NCBI RefSeq assembly: GCF_019578655.1
Contig: NC_063262.1
Span: 5,897,582 to 5,961,581, forward strand
Direction: 5' to 3'
Origin: Ricinus communis
Taxonomy: Eukaryota; Streptophyta; Magnoliopsida; Malpighiales; Euphorbiaceae
DNA length: 64,000 nt
The number at the start of each line of letters is the position of its first letter. Position 1 is the stretch's first letter. The position numbers and the translations under genes are program-made. Positions 27,201 through 41,560 of this stretch are shown here, in pieces. A model generated the notes under the pieces. The model was not told the origin of the DNA. It did no database searches and saw nothing but the letters and a program-made list of their open reading frames with translations.

Positions 27201-29000
27201 CTAATTTTCAACTGTTTTCCATATTCTTGCTTCTTATCTCTGGGCGGATTTTGAGGGGTTGGCATCAGGGTGGTGTTAACTGGACACATCTTCCAGACAT
27301 TTCAAAGTGGCTTGAACAGGTTGGGAGTGATACTATAAGATTAATTCAACTGGTCTCAGGCCTCTTAGTGGTCAGTTTAGGCTTATTTGCTTTATGTCTG
27401 TTTAGATCGAAGAGAAAAATTGTTCAAGTGGTTGGATTTTGCTTTTTGATATCTGGATTGCTGGTTTTATGGCATATTATGGAGTACCAAGATAACTATG
27501 TATCATCCAGTTACCGTGCTACCATATTGGCTCAGATTATCTATACATTTCTGGGTATTGCCACAATTGGCACTTTTGCAGCCTTACCATGGATTATGCC
27601 AATTTGGAATTCTAGTACATGTTCAAGGCACAATATGAACTCATCTAATTTAGTTTCCACTAACATTCAAGACAAGTCCCCTTTTTTGGAGTTTAAAGAC
27701 GCGTCATATTTAATTGGGTTGGCATACATGTTATGTTGGTGTCTTTTACAACTGTTGCTCCAACAACCAATCAATTCAATGCCTGTCTTTTTGCTTCTAA
27801 TGCAAATCTTGGCCAGCATGTTGTATTATTCCTACAGTGGTCCACAAAACAAGGAATGGCTTGAGGTTAGTTCCTATAACATCACTTGCTAAGATTACAG
27901 CTAGATATGTTAGCATGGAGTCTCATCAACTGTGACTAATGAATGGAATATGCGATATTATTACCCTTGTAGAAATCTTTAGCCATATTTATTCTAACTG
28001 ATGTGAGAATAAGGTTTGTGTTAAGTAGAGGATGTAACTAATATTCGTAACTTGTAGAACTGTCTGTAACTAATTATGTTTTTCAGGTAAATCAAATTTA
28101 TATGAAGTATTTGCTGATAAGGAGCTGGTTATTTTTATTTATGTAAGGACTGACTACATTTCAAGTACTGATATTTGCCACATTCTTTGACTGTCTTAGG
28201 TTGCTTTACTATGCTATTTGGGAATGGCAGGACATTTTTCTCTAGGGAACAGCAATACCTTGGCCACTATAGATGTTGCTGGAGCTTTTATTGTAACACT
28301 CACTTTCCTGCTATAGTTAAATATACCCTCTTTTGGTGTCCAAGTTAAAATAAACATTCTCTTTCTCAATGTCCTTACAATTCATATAATTCTTTCTCTT
28401 ACTATTTTAGATTAATGGGGTCATTATCATCTAAATTTTGAACATTGGCTTTATTCTTTGCCAGGGCCTCTCAAGTCACTCCACATTACTTTCTGGCATT
28501 TTGATGTTCATAATCACCTATGCATCCCCCATGCTAGTTCTTCTTAGCATGGTGATGTACATATCTGTGAAGGACACAAGCTATGCTGTAACTATCCAGA
28601 GTGTAGATTTGGGGCAATTTTTAAAAGCGATGCTCGTCTTTCCCTGCCTAATTCCACTGGGTTTGAATTCCATTTTGTTGACTGCATATACCATAGTGTT
28701 GCTCCTAATGAGGAACCATTTGTTTGTTTGGAGCGTCTTCTCTCCAAAGTAAGTCTCCCTGAACTTGCAAAGGATTTATGATGCAAAGTAAATATAACAC
28801 TTGTTGATGTGGCTCAAGCATTTGCTCAGGTGCCATCAATACTGACATATGTCATTTATGCTAAACTAATTTGATGTATCTGTTACTTCAGGTACTTGTA
28901 TGTGTGCGCAACAACTATTTGCATCTACATTGGGGTTTTTGTGGTGGCTGCAACTGAGGTCTATATATATATGGTGCTTACACTACGGAGAAAAATCTAG
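21296..29000 (+). CDS. PIGG: GPI ethanolamine phosphate transferase 2 (PIGG/GPI7-like)
   Basis: Exons: 21296-21423, 21511-21592, 21683-21727, 21832-21999, 22077-22161, 22262-22368, 22774-22854, 23952-24004, 24111-24213, 24706-24849, 25830-25926, 26277-26502, 26636-26729, 26855-27865, 28200-28292, 28465-28748, 28892-29000. They give 969 aa, close to the usual length of about 980. An N-terminal membrane anchor (residues 10-35) is followed by an alkaline-phosphatase-like ER-lumenal domain. It keeps the metal-ligand motif FMVIDGLP (D88), the nucleophile region PPTVTMPRL (Thr near 134-136), HYLGLDHVGH and VVVSDHGM. About 500 residues of hydrophobic segments follow from about residue 435. Family role: adding ethanolamine phosphate to the second mannose of the GPI anchor in the ER. 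The second exon has a tandem acceptor; use of the later AG (start 21514) gives 968 aa. Confidence 0.93.
22855..23951. other. 1.1-kb PIGG intron, no recognised content
   Basis: Intron between the exons ending DDWDLL and starting ILHYLGLDH. No coding signal or repeat ends were recognised. Confidence 0.5.
24850..25829. other. PIGG intron with a short (AT)n tract
   Basis: A 980-base intron. A short (AT)n run sits near 25068-25086; otherwise nothing recognisable. Confidence 0.5.
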
Positions 29001-29873
29001 GTTTCTGGTAATGCGATTAGATAGAACTTTTACATGCCTAGAAACCCCCAGTTTTTCTCTTTATTTGCTTGAGATATCAGATGACCATTTTTGCCCTGGA
29101 ATTCTTGTTCCTTCTTTTTATCTTTTTTGGGATATTAAGCAAAACATGTGTAATGGACATACAAGTGTCTTTGTTATAGTTTGGCTAACACATGCTTTTG
29201 GATAAATAGTGTCAGTATCTGTTGTTTTTTCGCGGAGCACAGGATAATGGCTGAAAACGACTTATGTGATAATTTTATTAATTGGTCGTCAGCATCATTT
29301 TCCAAAAACGTGGGAAAAATGCCAGTTAGTCTGAAGTTGGATGGTCCCCATTTCCTGCCTGACAATTGTCCTAATTTTACTAAAGGAAAAGCAGTAAATT
29401 GTCAGTGTACAGCTTAACTGAGGGTACAATATATTATTTCACTCTTTTAGTTTTTCCGAGTGATCACTATTTTTTAATCAGTTTTACATTTCACTTTTTA
29501 TTCATGATCGATTTCACTCCTGAAAATACGAAAGGTTGAACAAATTGTAATGCTGCGGACATATTTTAATGAGCTCACCAATTGAGCTGAAAGAATCACA
29601 AATGTTTAAATTTTCAAATCACGCAATTGAAATTGAAATAATAAAATTACATTGTAAATCATAACAAAAAAAACCTTTAATTCTTCCTTTCTTTCGTCAC
29701 AAATTAGGTTGTTATTCTTCATTATAAGAAAGTGAGTGTTCTATTTATTTTATGCGCTTTTGGCAATATGCTGTATTTTTACAAGAATCAAATGAGATCA
29801 AACACTAAAAGTAGGTTTCATGGTTATATATAAAAGTTAGGATATGAAATTGATTAAAATAGAAGTACATGGG

Positions 29874-29975
29874 TGTCAAAAATCAAATGTAAAAAGTATA
29901 GGAATATCTGAATGTCAAGGATCAAACGTGAAAAGTACAGAAATGTCAGAATTCGGATGTAAAAATTATTCAGAT
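29874..29975. repeat. Degenerate short tandem repeat, three copies
   Basis: Units begin tgtcaaaaatcaaatgtaaa (29874), tgtcaaggatcaaacgtgaa (29913) and tgtcagaattcggatgtaaa (29944). They diverge by several substitutions and vary from about 31 to 39 bases. Confidence 0.65.
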
Positions 29976-30792
29976 ATTAATATTATTGAAATATAGTATT
30001 ACTATTCGAAAAATGTAGAGATTGTTCTCATAGCATAAATAATTTAATATTTGATTATATTTTTTAACATAATTGTTTGCGACTCTCAAGAATGTAAAAA
30101 GAAATAAAATAAACAATCCAAATTGGCAAATTACATGAGTTTTTTTTTTCCAATCTCCCAGCTGTGAATGTGATCCGATCTGATTGTCTATCTGCCCAAC
30201 GGTTTAGATCTCATCGATACTGATATTTTGATGGCTGTGTTTGAAAAATTGAGATTTCGCTGATGTTAATTTGTTATGTTAAGATCCACACACCCAATTT
30301 GCAAATTGCAACCCATGAATACAACCTAACGCTTTCTAGTTTCAACTTCTATTATCACTTTATTGTTCCTTCTTTTTTTTCTTTTTCAAAATAAAATGCT
30401 ATTAAAGAAAGAATAAAAAGAATTCCTAGAATCTTCTGGTATATGAGATATAAATGAATCAGCATCTCTACCTCTTCTTTTAATCTACCATTTCAAAATC
30501 AGTAATTAATTACGCCATTCATGTGGTACTTTACTTTAGAAAATTTTATTTATTTTCTGTTCCTTTTTGTTTTTTTAAAGTTAAATTCTAAAAACTGCTA
30601 AAATGAACAAAAATACTGAGGAAAAGACACATTTTTTTAAACGGTTATAATTAGGAAAGGAGAGAGGTGGATGTTCAACTCAAAATTAGAATTATCTTTT
30701 AATTCGAAAGAAGTATAAAATTTAATCATGTAGTTTAACTTTTTAATATAAAAAATATGTGATTCTTTTAATATTTTAAAATACGTAATAGA

Positions 30793-30795
<3 letters not shown>

Positions 30796-30845
<50 letters not shown>
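30796..30845. repeat. (AT)n microsatellite, about 25 units
   Basis: An uninterrupted AT dinucleotide run in the spacer after the PIGG gene. Confidence 0.97.
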
Positions 30846-30849
<4 letters not shown>

Positions 30850-32400
30850 TTAGAATATTTTAGTGATTTAGTAGTATGTTTTATATATAATATATGAAAA
30901 CATATGATTATTATTTCATTTTAGTTTTATTGTCTAATTTCGGATATCATTAATAAAAAAAAAAGGATATGAAGCTAAATATTAACAAATGAGCTTAAAT
31001 AAGACTGATGCTGCCAAGTCCCAAAATTAAAACACGTGGGATGCTATGTCTAGAGACCTGGCCGAATAATAGAAAGGTCTAAAGGAGAAATTAATTAGTT
31101 TTTTATAATTATAGTCTATTATTAATTAATTATTTTTATTTAGGATAATTAAGAGTTGTTAAGACTCTACAAAAGGGTATCTCTACATATCTCCAAATAT
31201 TAAAGATCAAATACACAATTGATATACATAGTATGCATTTGTCAATTATTCCTCTTTTTATAATTTTTTCTAAAATTCGTCTTATCTAAATATTTTAGTT
31301 TTTAGTTTATTATTCTTTCAAGATCTAAAGTAAAAAGGAAATTTTTACTTTTAGTTTTGTTTTAATATCTTTCTATTTAATTATAATGATTATTTGATTA
31401 AATATGTCAGACTAGTTCTCATAAATATTTAATTTAGTCTTTTTACGTGTTTATTGATCTTGTTTGTCTTATTTAATGAATGATTTCTTTATCTCCATAT
31501 TTTTATTAGTTTTAGTTATTATAGTTGGATGACCATCATATTAATTCAAAAATAATAGTTGTTGTGAAATTATTTAGGTTAGAAACGTGATCTTTACTTC
31601 AATCTATGTTTTACTTCAATCTATGTTGACAGAAAAAGCTTTTATTATATTATTAGTTTGAGTAATTAAAGAAAAAGAAATATCATCATTTTATTTATTA
31701 GATCTAGACTTATAGTTAAAATAAAAAAATTATTAAGTAATTGGCTAGGCTAAATACTATTTTTATCATATAATTTTCATCAATCATATCTTTACATATT
31801 TAGTTTATAATTTATCTATTTTATTAATATTTTAATTTTTAAATTACTAATTTAGAGTATTTAAATTTATTTTTAATATTTTTGTGTGATAATTAGTCTA
31901 TATAATAGTGGTACTACAGTTTCTTATGAGATCGATCTTGAGATAAACTTATTTTTATTATAAAAACAGTCGTACACTTGCGAATACAAACTTATAGATA
32001 TCAATACATTAAATATTAAAAATTATTAGCAATTTACATTTAAAATTATTAAATTTTTTTATTTAATTTATAATAAATTACTTGTAATTCCATTACTATT
32101 TTATTTTTTATCAACTTAAACTAATCATATCCATTTCTATATAGAATTCAAAGAGAAATTGAAATAGAAAAAATAGTGTCACAAAATTATTAACGGTATA
32201 CTTCTAAAAGTGTCGAAATGATCAAATAAAAGAGAAGAGAAAATCACAGAAGCTCTCGGTTTTTTCTTTAAAAGAGAAAAGACTTTTATTTATGGCAGTT
32301 GTCACTAAAAACCTACACTGCTCTCTTTGATATTATTTCTAACCTGCTGTGAATCATATTCTATATATTTTTAATATCCGTCTCCACATTTGCCACCTTC

Positions 32401-33465
32401 ATAGGAAACAAATTGGTACCCGAACTCCTTATCGGACTCTCCACTTACTTCCTCACCACCTGAAAGTCCACGCATTCGCTCCAATTCTCTTACTTAATTC
32501 TTATCCCTTTCTTCTCATCATCCCCACTAACCATCGCCTTTTCTACTGCTCCAGTATTTTCTCTGCTGAGACCTCGACCCGTTTTCACAACCCGACCCGT
32601 TTAAATACCAGTTCAAGGAACTCCATAGAGGCATTTCCTTATTCTTCCAGGATGCATGCTTTATCAGACCCGCAAAAGAAAAAAAAAATTCAGCATGATA
32701 ACGACCTACAAAAGAGTGAAGTTGGGACTTTTTGGACTGTGTGTCTATATTGCTACTATATGTACGAGTATGATGGGGTTTATAAGGAGTGTTGTTTGAG
32801 GTGTCAAAACTGTAAGAGGCCTTTTCATGGGGTACCAGTGGCACCGCCGCCGGTGGGTATGGTGGTGGAAGGGAAAGAACACTATTATTGCGGGCTTGGG
32901 TATTTTCCATTGAAGTATGATTTGGGTGTTTTCTTGGGTGACAAGAAAGGTGAAAGTAGTGGTGGTTGTGGTGATTCTTTCTTGGGTGGAGAGAAAGGGA
33001 AAAATGAAGACTTTGTGGTAATTTGTGATGACAGTGACGATGGTGATTGTGGAAGGGGGCAAGAGGGAGAAAACAGAAGTGGAAAAGATTGTGGCTTGGG
33101 ATTAGAAGGTGAAACGGTAAAGAATGTTATTGTCGGTCAATAAGGATCTTTGGTGCAGGGGGGGTCTGAGAACCAAGGTTGATATTGATGGGATGATTGT
33201 GAATAAAAAGGTAAAGTCAGTGGCAAGGAAAACAAAAAAGGTGATGGGGAGAGGGAAGAAAGTTATGATGGTAGAATCCAGTGGAAATCAGGGAACTGGA
33301 GTTGGAGGGATGTCAAATATGAGTGGTGAGTTTACTGAAGAGGATGGAGATGCACAACCAGAAACTGCAGGTAGAAATGGAAGTATAGAAGGATCTTTTG
33401 AGAGTGAATTGGAGTTCGTTATGGGAGAGGATGATATCTACGTTGGTTTCAAGACTGATGCTTGA
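32401..33465 (+). pseudogene. Decayed J-protein gene with zinc beta-ribbon (short plant DnaJ-like family)
   Basis: The frame open across 32349-33143 carries a plant zinc-ribbon signature: GTFWTVCLYCYYMYEYDGVY, then CLRCQNCKRPFHGV, then GKEHYYCGLGYFPL. In the family this module follows a J domain in proteins that act as Hsp70 co-chaperones. Just upstream, IEAFPYSSRMHALSDPQKKK aligns with the end of a J domain (..EAFRLVSDAW.VLSDP). The rest of the J domain is scrambled; only a weak echo (YRTLHLLPHH) remains and there is no HPD motif. Near the 3' end the frame hits a stop at 33141-33143. The family-like tail (VKSVARKTKKVMGRGKKV, then MGEDDIYVGF) continues in the +1 frame to 33465, with the switch between 33121 and 33143. 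No plausible intron repairs this. I call it a pseudogene; a truncated zinc-ribbon protein from the ATG at 32652 is the alternative. Confidence 0.65.
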
Positions 33466-34802
33466 TGACAGAAATGGGATAGATTAAGAAGGTTTCTTGG
33501 AGTTCTATTTAGGGGGAAAAAACTTTTTCTTTTTTTCTCTGTATAATGGTATAGCATAGAGTAGAAAAAATTGGCTACATAGTATCATAGTTGAAAAGGA
33601 AAGTTAAAATTACCTTTTAGTTCTCCATAATGAAATAGTTATGGTTGAGTTGTTGACAATCTGCTTTTTTTCTATATTATGAAAAGGAAAGGAAATATCT
33701 ACTATTGTTCTTGCCTTGTGTGCTTTTTGATTCTGAATTCAACTTAATTATTGACAACTGAAAACGAACTTAAACATGTATTTTAGTTATGATGCCATTA
33801 ATATCTGTTACATGGAACAGTATTAATAGTTTGCATAATTACTAATTGTAAGTTCTTATCCTGAGTATCTTACATAATTGATCCATTATATTGAAGTTAT
33901 CGTTGTGCTGGAAAGAATCGTAGTTTCTGATTCTGATCCAGAAATAGTTCTATCATCATCTAGTGCAATTTTTATTTATTTTTTGATTCAACAGTGCTGA
34001 CCTTACCTTTCTAGTATAATTATGATCTTGCTTCTCTTATGCAAAACAAAGACATCAAAGTTGTGCTTTTAGAAACTATGTTCTTGTTCTGCAGATTGTA
34101 AGGACAAATGTCTGCTAATGAATGTTGAGAATTTGGTATCCGTTTTCCAGTCTATTTCAATAGCACTCATTGCATTTCCGGTTTCATGGTTTTCTTTCGT
34201 CCTGACACTTGGTTTGCACATATGGTGTTAGGAGCTGGGATGCTGCATAAAGTAGATATAAGAAAATATCAGGTACTGCAGATTACAGGATCTTGGAGTT
34301 ATTGATATTATTATATATGCAAAATGCTATTTCAAGATTGATGATATTCAATAACTTTGATCAGCAATCTTCATGACGATACGCATCTCATATATTATCC
34401 TATCTTATTGATTTTTTCTGGAGGGCAATGGCCTTGCAATTATTCCACATTAATTAGCATTTACACCTCTTTTTCCCATTTTTATGATGTGGAGAAACTT
34501 CCTACAAATAGCAGAGTTGTTTTCTCCATTGTTTCACTGCAGCAGGTATCATTTCAGTCCTTTCAAGGTAAAAAAAAAAACCTTCTATAAGAAGCAAAAT
34601 CGTGGTTATCTCCATGGTTTCACTGCAGCAGGTCTCTCTCTCTCTCTCTCTCTCCCTCTCTTGCTCGTTCTATGTGTAATTTTCTCTTTATTCATATGCT
34701 CTCTTTGCTCAACAGATACATGGCGTAAAACCTATTTCAACTTGCTATAGTTCAGGCTCCTATTCAAAGAAGATTAACGTTCATTCATCAGCAGCAAACT
34801 TC
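33466..34802. other. Spacer and likely 5' UTR/promoter of the bHLH gene
   Basis: AT-rich. Nearest the bHLH start it holds a duplicated 25-mer ending ctgcagcag|gt (34523-34547 and 34609-34633), a (TC)n run and a good acceptor (ctctttgctcaacag, ending 34715). The features suggest one 5' intron, but the transcript start could not be placed. Confidence 0.45.
34632..34660. repeat. (TC)n microsatellite upstream of the bHLH gene
   Basis: A CT-rich run that directly follows the second copy of the duplicated 25-mer. CT-rich tracts are common in plant 5' UTRs. Confidence 0.9.
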
Positions 34803-35485
34803 ATGGATGAAGTAAACTATAAAAACTTACTGGCCACATCCATACCTAAGGAAGAGGCCAAACTAATGTCTGCCCTGAAACACAAAGAAGCTGAGAGGAA
34901 ACGGCGAGTTCGAATCAATGGTCAATTTGCAGAACTCCGCACTGTCCTTCCGAACTTAATAAAGGTATGTGATGTAACACCCTTCACCACCTAAAGACAA
35001 AGATATGACCTTTTCTTCTAGGTTTTAGTTAGCTTGATTGATTTTTGTTCTGGTAACACAATTGTGCTAAAACACAGAGGAAGAAAGCATCGGTTCTTGC
35101 AGAGACAATCAAATGTCTGAAAGATCTGGTGAACACCCTATCAGAGCTAAAAGAAATATATGGTGTTGGCAGGTTGAGTTCTGTATTTTCTGGTGGGACT
35201 GACATGTTAAGAGTAGAGTACAGCCCTGGGCAGGGCCTAAAGCTTGTCAAGGTCATGTTAAGCTGTGAGGATAAAAGGAAGCTAATGTTTGATATTGCAA
35301 GGGCAGTGAGGTCAGTAAAAGGGAAGTTGGTGAAGGCAGAGATATCGATAATGTGCGGGTGGACTGAGTGTGTTTTATGGGTGCAAGGAATAAATAGCTA
35401 TCAACAGTTGCAGATACTTAAGACAGCTTTGGGTGCTGTTATTGAGCCTAAAAGGCCAAATAACAAGCCACAGCTCTGTTGGTGA
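34803..35485 (+). CDS. Small bHLH transcription factor (bHLH30/106/107, TMO5-like type)
   Basis: Exons 34803-34964 and 35078-35485 give 189 aa. The bHLH domain spans about residues 24-75. Its basic region, LKHKEAERKRRVRI, holds the H-E-R residues expected for E-box (G-box) binding. Helix 1 is FAELRTVLPNL. The intron falls at the loop, before RKKASVLAETIKCLKDL (helix 2). The C-terminal half (KVMLSCEDKRKLMFDIARAV, then a TECVLWVQGI strand) resembles the ACT-like tail of this bHLH group. Related proteins are usually 230-350 aa with a longer N-terminus. The frame upstream of the ATG is open back to 34680, and an acceptor at 34715 could bring in a further exon, so the N-terminus may be longer than modelled. 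Confidence 0.85.
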
Positions 35486-36269
35486 TCATTTGCAGTGTCA
35501 TGGGAGTTTCAGAGTGCTGGTTGAAGAAGGCTAAGAATTTAATACCAGTAACAGTAGAAGGAGAATGCATATAAGTTGACGAACTTGTTACATAGGAGAA
35601 TTGGCCAGTATGATACAATCTATTAATTAACACCCAATAAGTAGAATCTGAACAGCATCCTAATTAATAACAGATATAAGAGATGTATGTTTTCTTTATT
35701 CTGTAGTCCAAGCCAACTGTCAAATTCTTTTTCTATAAGAAGAAGAAACTTATGTAACTTTTTATATACATTTTGTTTGTTGCGTGCTTGTAAACTTTGT
35801 TATCATGTATCCGTTGAAGGCCAAGGCTTCCGATTAAGGTCTGGTTGTGAATCTGAAGCCGTCCTTCTTGCTGACTCGTAAAAATGCAACTTCGTGTCTG
35901 GTTTGTTTAAGTTCGATAATTATATTTTTCAAGTAGTTCAGCAGATAAAGAAGAAGACAAGAAAAGGAACGAACTGTATGATAATTGATAAATTTTAAAT
36001 TGTCGTTGGGGCTTATGCTATGAAAAAGCATTAGTGCCAATGCAATGGGTTTATCAAATTAAAATTGAACTTTTAAATAAGCTCACCTCCATCAAAGTAG
36101 CCTAAGCTAATTTAGCTTGGCTCACCTCATATTATATGCCATTTGTTTTTGTTTCTTCTTATATAGAAACTTGAGATTTTAGTTCCAACAGAACTACAGG
36201 GAAAAACATCGTACCAGGTTTGTAGTTTAAGAATGTTCTAAGATGTAGATTTCTCTACTAAACGGAGCT
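35486..36269. other. bHLH 3' UTR and spacer
   Basis: No gene, RNA or transposon end recognised. AT-rich with no strong repeats. Confidence 0.5.
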
Positions 36270-36660
36270 ATGATGGTCAGAGGAGGTTTTGTCCACGGAG
36301 ACTCCAATGAATTAGTTTCTGGTACTTCAGGAGCTGCAGAAAGCCATGACACGTATGCCCTTCAACTCAAGTCACAAGCAAATCTCCATGTTGCCAAAGA
36401 AGAAGCCAATCAATTCTTCCTCCCTCGATCACCAAATATTAAATGGCTTCTTTCCGCCATAGTTTCATGTTTTCTTTTCAGCGGTGAGAACCTGGCGGTT
36501 CTAAACCTTTTGGCCACTCCCGCAGCTCCGCCACCAGGAGCGCCACTGCTTACAACTTTACCGCTGCCAACGATCCAATTGCCTCCACTACCTGCTGCAT
36601 TTCAGTTTCTCAGCCCACATTGCGCATCCAACCAAGTCTACCAATAACCACATTGCCACC
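36270..36660 (+). pseudogene. Possible remnant of a small proline-rich secreted-protein gene
   Basis: An open frame of 125 aa (36270-36647) ends in a Pro/Leu-rich stretch, TTLPLPTIQLPPLPAA. A second frame reads MASFRHSFMFSF from about 36443 and SLPITTLPPYKP near the end. Short plant cell-wall or secreted proteins start in a similar way and are built of LPPLP/TLP repeats, so the pieces look like one gene broken by frameshifts. No database check was possible. It could equally be a chance open frame in a locally GC-rich patch. Confidence 0.3.
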
Positions 36661-37905
36661 ATACAAGCCTTATAGAGGCTTCGTCAGCAATATATATTTA
36701 ATTGAATTTCAAATCTCAAATTGTAGAAACTCTTATCTGGAATCGGTCTTCTACATCATCCAGTAGATATAATATTTCCTGCTGCCATGCGGCAGCTTAA
36801 TATACTAGCACATAACAGCAGGATTTACACAAATAAATAAGCTAAATATGTGAATGGTTTTATAAAACTTCTTAGTTCTCCAGCTGAATTTAATATGTCT
36901 AAATTTTTTTAGGATTAAATTATGGTAAAAAATAAAAGTTATAAACAATTAAGATAATATTAAATTTATTATTTTAATTAGACACTAAAATTAACTTGTA
37001 TTAAAAATAAGATTGTATTATAATTTGATAATAAAATTAACCTTACACGAGTTTGACACTTAATAATAAATTTAAAAATTAAATTTTAATTTTAAATTAC
37101 CAGTTGAGTCCTTCAATTAATACGAAAGGAGATAGTAATTAGTTTTATTAAAATTGAAGAGAGTTTTAATGTAATAAAAAAATACAAAAATTGAATCATA
37201 TATTAATTTTTTTTTCTTTTTAAGAAAGATACCAACTCTTTATTTTAGATAAATAGTAAAAAAGAAAAGGGTTAAAGTAGAATAAGAAATGTAAATAATA
37301 TATATCTATATATATATTTATTTTTATTCAATGATATATATTGCTAGTTTTAGTTATAGGTGACTAGCAATATCATATTTTAGAAAAAAATATATAAAAA
37401 AAAAAGGTGTTATGCAGTTTAACACTTTCACACTTAAAAAAACTATGGTGTTAAAGTGAATTGTGATTTTAAAGTATTATGTGATTTAATTTTTTTATAT
37501 TTTTATTTTTTATAAATTGATATTTTTAGATTTTTATAATTTAAAATTAGTATAATAATTATAATATTTTATTATAAAATAATTATTATTATAATTAATA
37601 GGATATTAAATTGCAAGAAAATAAAACATAAAATATTTTTTATCATCAAAAAATAATTAAAGTGGTTTAAGTGTAAAAGTGTCTAACTACAACATATATT
37701 TTTATGTTTTTTTAATATAATTTTAACCAATATAATTATACTATTCATATATTATTATGCAATTAATTTTACCAGATTATACCTAAAATTTCTCTTAAAG
37801 AAAATGAAACAATCGTACATAGCTTAATGCTGAAAAATAGGCCATAAAAAGCAAAAACAAAACATGCAAAAAAGAGGAAGTGAAGAAGTAATTAATGATA
37901 CAACC
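36661..37905. other. AT-rich spacer 3' of the receptor kinase
   Basis: No gene. Contains the inverted-repeat element at 37408-37697 and, at its right end, the 3' UTR of the minus-strand kinase gene. Confidence 0.5.
37408..37697. mobile_element. MITE-like element with about 30-bp imperfect terminal inverted repeats
   Basis: The left end, tgcagtttaacactttcaca (from 37413), continuing cttaaa, matches the reverse complement of the right end, tgtagttagacacttttaca..., at about 24 of 31 positions. The interior is AT-rich and non-coding. No clear target-site duplication. It lies about 210 bases past the kinase stop codon and may be part of its 3' region. Confidence 0.5.

Positions 37906-41560
<3,655 letters not shown>

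Larger units (their letters stand above)
29001..32400. other. PIGG 3' UTR and AT-rich spacer
   Basis: The first few hundred bases are probably 3' UTR; no second coding exon is needed. The rest is AT-rich. It contains a degenerate tandem repeat (29874-29975), a long (AT)n run (30796-30845) and no gene that I can support. Confidence 0.55.

Noticed and set aside
29181..29417. A 78-aa plus-strand frame after the PIGG stop
   Set aside because: PIGG is complete at 29000 and the frame has no recognisable domain; it probably lies in the 3' UTR or spacer.
33109..33158. A short intron that would repair the J-protein relic
   Set aside because: Candidate GT..AG pairs give introns of 28, 42 or 50 bases, below the usual plant minimum. 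Only the 28-base one lands in the right frame; the 42-base one leads straight to a stop.
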